From NCBI GenBank assembly GCA_937925455.1, contig CALEWF010000038.1:1-20664 (forward strand): DNA of 20,664 bases, in the 5' to 3' direction. The position numbers were made by a program, and so were the translations under genes. This stretch comes from an uncultured Flavobacteriales bacterium (GTDB lineage: Bacteria > Bacteroidota > Bacteroidia > CAIKAF01). Positions 16,958 through 20,664 of the stretch are shown piece after piece; the first letter of the stretch is position 1; each line of letters begins with the position of its first letter. The notes beneath the pieces are model-generated. The model had not been told where the DNA came from. It saw only the letters and a program-made list of their open reading frames with translations, and did not search any database.

Positions 16958-18277
16958 TTACATATTCTTTGTTAAAGACCTTACGATTTTAAAATTCATA
17001 AAAAACTGTCGGGCAATAATGCGTAAAAAAGTATATCCGGGAACTGCAAAAATCATCCCCGGAATGCCCGCCAAACTACCTGCTATAATAATTACAATAA
17101 ATATTTCTAAGGGATGCGCATTTACACTGTTAGAAAAAATTAAAGGCTGAAATAATACATTATCTAAAATCTGGGTGATTGAAAAAACAATTAACATCTT
17201 ACCCATCAGCGGAACAATTTGCGTTGCAAAATCTAATTCAATATAATTGGTTACACCAAGCATTAAGCCCACAGCACCGCCAAGCAAAGGGCCAAGGTAA
17301 GGGATGATATTAAAAAATCCGCATAAAAAACCAATAGTAATGGCAATTTGAAATTCAAAACCAATAATGAGCAGTCCGAGGGTAACACAGGTCATAATCA
17401 ACGTCAACTGAATGCCAAGCCCAATAAAATAGCGAGACAGCAACCGGCGGCTATCCTGAAGAATTAGGGTGGTTTGTTTTTCGTACTTTTCTGGAACTGA
17501 AGCTAAAACGATTTTATAGAAAAGACTTTGATCACGTAAAAAGAAAAAAGCAATAAATGTGGAAGAAAAAATTGCTGCCAAAAGATTACCAATCAAACTA
17601 AACAACGACTCAAACACATTCGTAACCTTGGTAAAACTAAAAAATTTCACCAATTGCTCTTTCAGCATCTCTTCCAATTGAGTACGATGCATAATGCCAT
17701 TTTTTCCCAAAGTAGAATCATTTGTATAAGTAGAAGTACTATTAAACACATACAAGGTATCTATCGCCACGTATTTTATATGTTCAGGATGCATAGAATC
17801 AGGTATGGCTTCCACAAGAATTTGTTTTTCAATTACCTGGACGGAAGCCGACCTAGTTGTGTCTATAAAATTAAGTATGCCATACTTTTCTAAAAATGTG
17901 ATGGTTTTATTGGCAGGTTCTTCTAAGCCTTCTAACACAATTTCAGGGTCCAGGTTAGAAAGTTTACTCCCCTGATGAATGAGTTGAGGTACAAGAATTG
18001 AAAAAAATCCAATAAATACAACCCATACAGAAACTAATGACAAAATTGCACTCAGCGGATTGGGAATTTTAAATCTACCTATTTGTATTTTTTCAAGAAA
18101 CTTATAGATAGGCCGAGCTATCAAAGACAAAACAACACCCAATAACATGTATATTGCAATGGTTTTGAAGTACCATAATATGTACAGTACCACCGACAAC
18201 GTAATAAGTGTAACCGTAATGCGGATAAATCGGTTAATTTGCAGAATGGGCTTATCTTCCATATTCAGATTTGCCAT
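16958..18277 (-). CDS. AI-2E family transporter, with enlarged loop
   Basis: 439 residues, longer than the roughly 350 usual for this polytopic inner-membrane family. Hydrophobic helices lie at about 18-60, 77-100, 223-248, 275-335 and 355-430. The family hallmarks GFFNIIPYLGPLLGG and HPLEIFIVIIIAGSLAGIPG are intact. The hydrophilic stretch between the third helix and the next one (about 105-220) is about 60-70 residues longer than usual, with a Ser/Thr/Asn-rich part near 175-200. Members have been described as AI-2 exporters, ion antiporters or transporters of unknown substrate, so no substrate is claimed. The gene starts 4 bp after the hydrolase stop and abuts the glycosyltransferase gene (TAA then ATG), which indicates an operon. 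Confidence 0.9.
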   Translation of the reverse strand: MANLNMEDKPILQINRFIRITVTLITLSVVLYILWYFKTIAIYMLLGVVLSLIARPIYKFLEKIQIGRFKIPNPLSAILSLVSVWVVFIGFFSILVPQLIHQGSKLSNLDPEIVLEGLEEPANKTITFLEKYGILNFIDTTRSASVQVIEKQILVEAIPDSMHPEHIKYVAIDTLYVFNSTSTYTNDSTLGKNGIMHRTQLEEMLKEQLVKFFSFTKVTNVFESLFSLIGNLLAAIFSSTFIAFFFLRDQSLFYKIVLASVPEKYEKQTTLILQDSRRLLSRYFIGLGIQLTLIMTCVTLGLLIIGFEFQIAITIGFLCGFFNIIPYLGPLLGGAVGLMLGVTNYIELDFATQIVPLMGKMLIVFSITQILDNVLFQPLIFSNSVNAHPLEIFIVIIIAGSLAGIPGMIFAVPGYTFLRIIARQFFMNFKIVRSLTKNM

Positions 18278-18281
18278 AAAA

Positions 18282-18941
18282 CTATATATTCCTCAATTCA
18301 TTAGCAACTTGCATAAGTGTTGCTTCATTCAAGGTATGTCCTCCTTCAAATGCTTTATCTTTCGTTTCTAACAAAAATTGCTGTTTAAAATCTTTCAAAT
18401 TGTTGATGAAATCTTCTTTAATGTAAGGGTCTTCATTTCCATACACCATGTACACCGGTATGGAAAAACGATTTTTTAAATCAGTGTTCCAATGCATATC
18501 TTGTGGAAAGAATCCCGCCCAACAAATCAATGCATGAATAGGGAATGAAGTTTCTGCAACCCAACGGCAAACCGTAGGAACACCCTGAGAAAATCCAAGA
18601 ACCACCAAGCGATGGGTAGTTTTGTTTATTTTTTTACACACATGTTCGTATACCTGCGTTAAATAATTTACATAGTCATGAATTTCATAAATTCTGTCTT
18701 CTCGGGTCATCCAGGATGCTCCTATCCTTCCGGAAGTTCCATCTAAGTAAAATCTTGACAAAGCTTCAGGGGCTACAACCATCACTCCCGGACGAAGTAA
18801 ACATTTGAAATGACGGATGAAATATTGTGCCAACTGCCCATATCCATGAGCCACCAGCCATACTTCTGTTATCGGTACCGATTCATCAGCTAATACATAA
18901 TACCTGGCCGTTCGTTTAACCGAAAGATGAAATTCTTCCAT
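18282..18941 (-). CDS. Alpha/beta hydrolase (carboxylesterase/phospholipase-like)
   Basis: 219 residues, typical for small cytoplasmic esterases of the carboxylesterase/dienelactone hydrolase group. A full catalytic triad is visible with expected spacing: S118 in the nucleophile elbow GFSQG, D171 in GNEDPYI and H202 in GGHTLNE. An oxyanion region is suggested by WLVAHGYGQ near 28-36. There is no signal peptide. The substrate is unknown; a small ester or a lysophospholipid-like ester is inferred. It is the first gene of the - strand operon with the AI-2E-family protein and the glycosyltransferase. Confidence 0.87.
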   Translation of the reverse strand: MEEFHLSVKRTARYYVLADESVPITEVWLVAHGYGQLAQYFIRHFKCLLRPGVMVVAPEALSRFYLDGTSGRIGASWMTREDRIYEIHDYVNYLTQVYEHVCKKINKTTHRLVVLGFSQGVPTVCRWVAETSFPIHALICWAGFFPQDMHWNTDLKNRFSIPVYMVYGNEDPYIKEDFINNLKDFKQQFLLETKDKAFEGGHTLNEATLMQVANELRNI

Positions 18942-19004
18942 AAAAACAACTACGTAAAACTCTAAGCTAAACTAAATTAAATCCGCATTGGCAAGAACCC
19001 GATC

Positions 19005-19085
19005 ATGGATTATGTGAAGTGCGCCAAAAGGTGTAACTTCGTTTCTACTTATTTTAATCATGCACCTAAATTGATAAAAAAATGA
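19005..19085 (+). CDS. Possible 26-residue small ORF upstream of a terminator
   Basis: ATG at 19005 opens a 26-codon frame (starts MDYVKCAKRC, ends KLIKK) closing with TGA at 19083-19085. The stop lies in the left arm of the hairpin at 19076-19115. It is basic and has two cysteines five residues apart. No family is recognised, and there is no promoter or ribosome-binding signal. A frame this short can arise by chance. It is listed only because an otherwise ownerless terminator follows it. Confidence 0.15.
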   Translation: MDYVKCAKRCNFVSTYFNHAPKLIKK

Positions 19086-19115
19086 GTCCTCCTATCTTTC
19101 GGAGGGCTTATTTTT
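19076..19115. terminator. Bidirectional intrinsic terminator
   Basis: AAAAATGAGTCCTCC (19078-19092) pairs with GGAGGGCTTATTTTT (19101-19115), with two G-T wobbles, around an 8-base loop (TATCTTTC). Read on the + strand the stem ends in TTATTTTT. Read on the - strand it is followed by seven T (A19076-19082). Both directions fit intrinsic termination. It has no recognised gene upstream on either strand. Confidence 0.75.
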
Positions 19116-19190
19116 AACAGGTTTTTAACACGTTACTAATTTTACTTGCGGATTTTAGGGTTACTTAAATTTTTTATCAAGTTAACATCA

Positions 19191-19231
19191 TTTTCATTGA
19201 ATAATAATTTATGCTAAATACTCAATGAAAA
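19191..19231. repeat. Perfect 10-bp inverted repeat upstream of the DUF3298-type gene
   Basis: TTTTCATTGA (19191-19200) and TCAATGAAAA (19222-19231) are exact reverse complements separated by 21 AT-rich bases. The pair lies 78 bases upstream of the ATG at 19309. The half-site centre spacing, about 31 bp or three helical turns, would suit a dimeric regulator. It could equally be a leader hairpin or chance in AT-rich DNA. Confidence 0.4.
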
Positions 19232-19308
19232 AGGTTATTTACTAAGTCAGATGAATACATCGAATTTTGTTACTATAAATTAGCATACAAGTTAGCAAAG
19301 GATATAAT

Positions 19309-20439
19309 ATGAATCTAAAAAAATCAAATATCACCCTGTTTTTCCTCTTTATTGGATTTTGTTTACCGGTTATCGGGCAAATGAAATTCAATGAGATGAT
19401 ATATTCGGATGTTACTGCCTTGCATTACCAGTCTTTATCTTCTAATTACAATAAGCTTACATTCAAGGGTAAGTTGGCTGATAACTATTCGTTAACAATG
19501 GAAATCAGTGGTACTATAACTAATAATTCTGAAAAACCGGTTGAATTAAAAGGCCATTATTTTTACGATAACTTACCCATGAAAATATATTTGCAAGGGT
19601 ATGTTCATGCTGATGGAACTGTCGTTCTTGAAGAATTAGTAAATGGTAAAATAACCGGAGTATTTAACGGTAGAGTTAGTGAACAAGAATTTAAAGGAAC
19701 TTGGACGGGAGCACGGACTCAAAGTCAGTATGAATTCCGTCTTTCAGAGTTCATGCCAGCCGGTGCAGCTCAGTTTGAAATGAAGCATATTCGTACCACC
19801 AATCGCAAATGTGGAAACTTATTGCCTGAAAAGTGTTCTTCTTTTGATGTAATTTATCCTACTATTACAAATGCTGCCGGCTCTTTTGCAATTAACACAG
19901 CCATTGAAAATCAAATTGCTTCGTTTACCCATATTCAAACCTCATCCTTAAACTTTAGTACCATTGAAGAAGAATTACAATATGCCTTAAGCAAGGTTGA
20001 AGGGGTAAATACCGAATTAGTTGTATCGGTGGAGATGAATAAGGAAAATATTTTATCGCTGCTTTATTTTCATTCAGAGTCTGAAAATGATGCCCCAGTT
20101 GCTATCACAAGTTTTATTTATCAAAACTTTAACCTTCAAACCGGCGGTTTAATTACATTGGATGATTTATTTGTAGAAGGATACGAAAATTTTCTGGGAG
20201 AAAAAATTCAAAATAATTTATGTTCTCGTTACGGAAAGGTTGATTTCATTCGTAATGAATTTTTTATTACCAATAATTTTGAAATTTCTGAAAAGGGCAT
20301 TATGTTGCAATACAATGCTCAAGATGTAATTACTGAAAACGGGCAAATCCCTTCAATTTTCTTTTCTTACTGTGAACTGGAAGAAATTTTAAATCCATCT
20401 GGATTATACTATCCATTCATTCAAGCCAGAATGAACTAA
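19309..20439 (+). CDS. Secreted protein with beta-rich N-terminal domain and DUF3298 (RsiV-like) C-terminal domain
   Basis: 376 residues. A signal peptide covers about 1-24 (basic start, ITLFFLFIGFCLPVIGQ). Residues about 45-150 show a pattern known from exported Bacteroidota proteins: GHYFYDNLPMKIYLQGY, then LEELVNGKITGVFNG, then FKGTWTGARTQSQYEFRLSE. From about 165 to 370 the sequence fits DUF3298: a pair of cysteines (RKCGNLLPEKC), NLQTGGLITLDDLF, NEFFITNNFEISEKGIMLQYN and IFFSYCELEEIL. Bacillus RsiV, an anti-sigma factor that binds lysozyme, shares this domain, but this protein has no transmembrane segment or cytoplasmic anti-sigma part, so it is not expected to be an anti-sigma factor. 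Envelope or ligand binding is inferred. It converges on the PhnA-type gene with 34 bp between them. Confidence 0.82.
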   Translation: MNLKKSNITLFFLFIGFCLPVIGQMKFNEMIYSDVTALHYQSLSSNYNKLTFKGKLADNYSLTMEISGTITNNSEKPVELKGHYFYDNLPMKIYLQGYVHADGTVVLEELVNGKITGVFNGRVSEQEFKGTWTGARTQSQYEFRLSEFMPAGAAQFEMKHIRTTNRKCGNLLPEKCSSFDVIYPTITNAAGSFAINTAIENQIASFTHIQTSSLNFSTIEEELQYALSKVEGVNTELVVSVEMNKENILSLLYFHSESENDAPVAITSFIYQNFNLQTGGLITLDDLFVEGYENFLGEKIQNNLCSRYGKVDFIRNEFFITNNFEISEKGIMLQYNAQDVITENGQIPSIFFSYCELEEILNPSGLYYPFIQARMN

Positions 20440-20473
20440 TACTACATTTAGCAAATTTAATTTTCTTTCAATT

Positions 20474-20664
20474 TCAACCCTTTTTAATATAGATTGATGT
20501 TAAGCTCATTGCACCAAAATCTTCAATTTTACAATCTATATTATGATCTCCTTCAACTAAACGAATATTTTTGACTTTAGTACCAGCTTTAATGGGTTTT
20601 GAAAAAGCTTTCCCTGGTAAATCTTTTATTATAATAATGGTATCTCCATTCTGTAATTCTGTTC
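20474..20664 (-). CDS. PhnA/YjdM-type protein, C-terminal part (5' end beyond window)
   Basis: An open - strand frame enters from the window edge and ends with TGA at 20474-20476, giving 62 residues. It reads TELQNGDTIIIIKDLPGK..., then GTKVKNIRLVEGDHNIDCKI and EDFGAMSLTSIYIKKG. The block KVKNIRLVEGDHNIDCKI is the hallmark of the C-terminal PhnA domain. Full-length members carry an N-terminal zinc ribbon, which would lie outside the window. Despite the historical name, a role in phosphonate use is not established. The frame has no break in the visible part. Confidence 0.88.
   Translation of the reverse strand, partial: TELQNGDTIIIIKDLPGKAFSKPIKAGTKVKNIRLVEGDHNIDCKIEDFGAMSLTSIYIKKG

Larger units (their letters stand above)
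18942..19308. other. Divergent intergenic region of 367 bp
   Basis: The region lies between the - strand hydrolase operon and the + strand DUF3298-type gene. It holds a strong bidirectional hairpin terminator (19076-19115), a marginal short ORF just before it, and an AT-rich inverted repeat (19191-19231). No exact TAnnTTTG promoter was found for either flanking gene. A terminator between two divergent genes has no known gene to serve, so an unrecognised short transcript from either side is possible. Confidence 0.7.

Overview
The window is chromosomal DNA from a low-GC member of the Bacteroidota. The order cannot be fixed from sequence alone. Several things point to the phylum: candidate promoters of the TTTG / TAnnTTTG type, no clear Shine-Dalgarno sequences, a bacterial GH3-family protein, an OmpA-family protein with thrombospondin type 3 repeats, and a transketolase split into N- and C-terminal subunits. 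No tRNA, rRNA, CRISPR array, transposase, integrase or phage gene was seen, and the gene content looks mostly like ordinary core genome.

Layout. Bases 1-165 hold a GC-rich repeat that recurs in the same orientation at 9893-10057, with GC-rich sequence continuing upstream of the second copy to about 9838. The + strand block between the copies (222-9777) encodes a saccharopine dehydrogenase-family enzyme, a large membrane-anchored protein with a C-terminal propeller-like region, an outer-membrane OmpA protein with eight Ca-binding type repeats followed by a strong terminator, a GH3 acyl-adenylating enzyme overlapping a secreted propeller-like protein, and a deoxynucleoside kinase. After the second repeat comes folE (GTP cyclohydrolase I, +).

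From 10809 to 18941 every gene is on the - strand, in probably three transcription units. The first is transketolase N, then a secreted von Willebrand factor A protein, then transketolase C, so the two halves of one enzyme are separated by an unrelated exported protein with gaps of only 6 and 9 bp. The second is a C-terminal processing protease. The third is an alpha/beta hydrolase, an AI-2E-family membrane protein and a GT28-like glycosyltransferase, almost without gaps. Bases 18942-19308 are noncoding or nearly so and hold a bidirectional terminator, a marginal 26-codon ORF and an inverted repeat. The window ends with a secreted DUF3298-type protein (+) and the 3' end of a PhnA/YjdM gene (-), which converge.

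The most unusual element is the GC-rich repeat. Its core folds into a long hairpin, and the two copies show a compensatory base-pair change (G-C to T-A) in the stem, which suggests selection on structure. The next most interesting is the vWA gene inside the split transketolase operon. No clear new defence or mobile system is visible.
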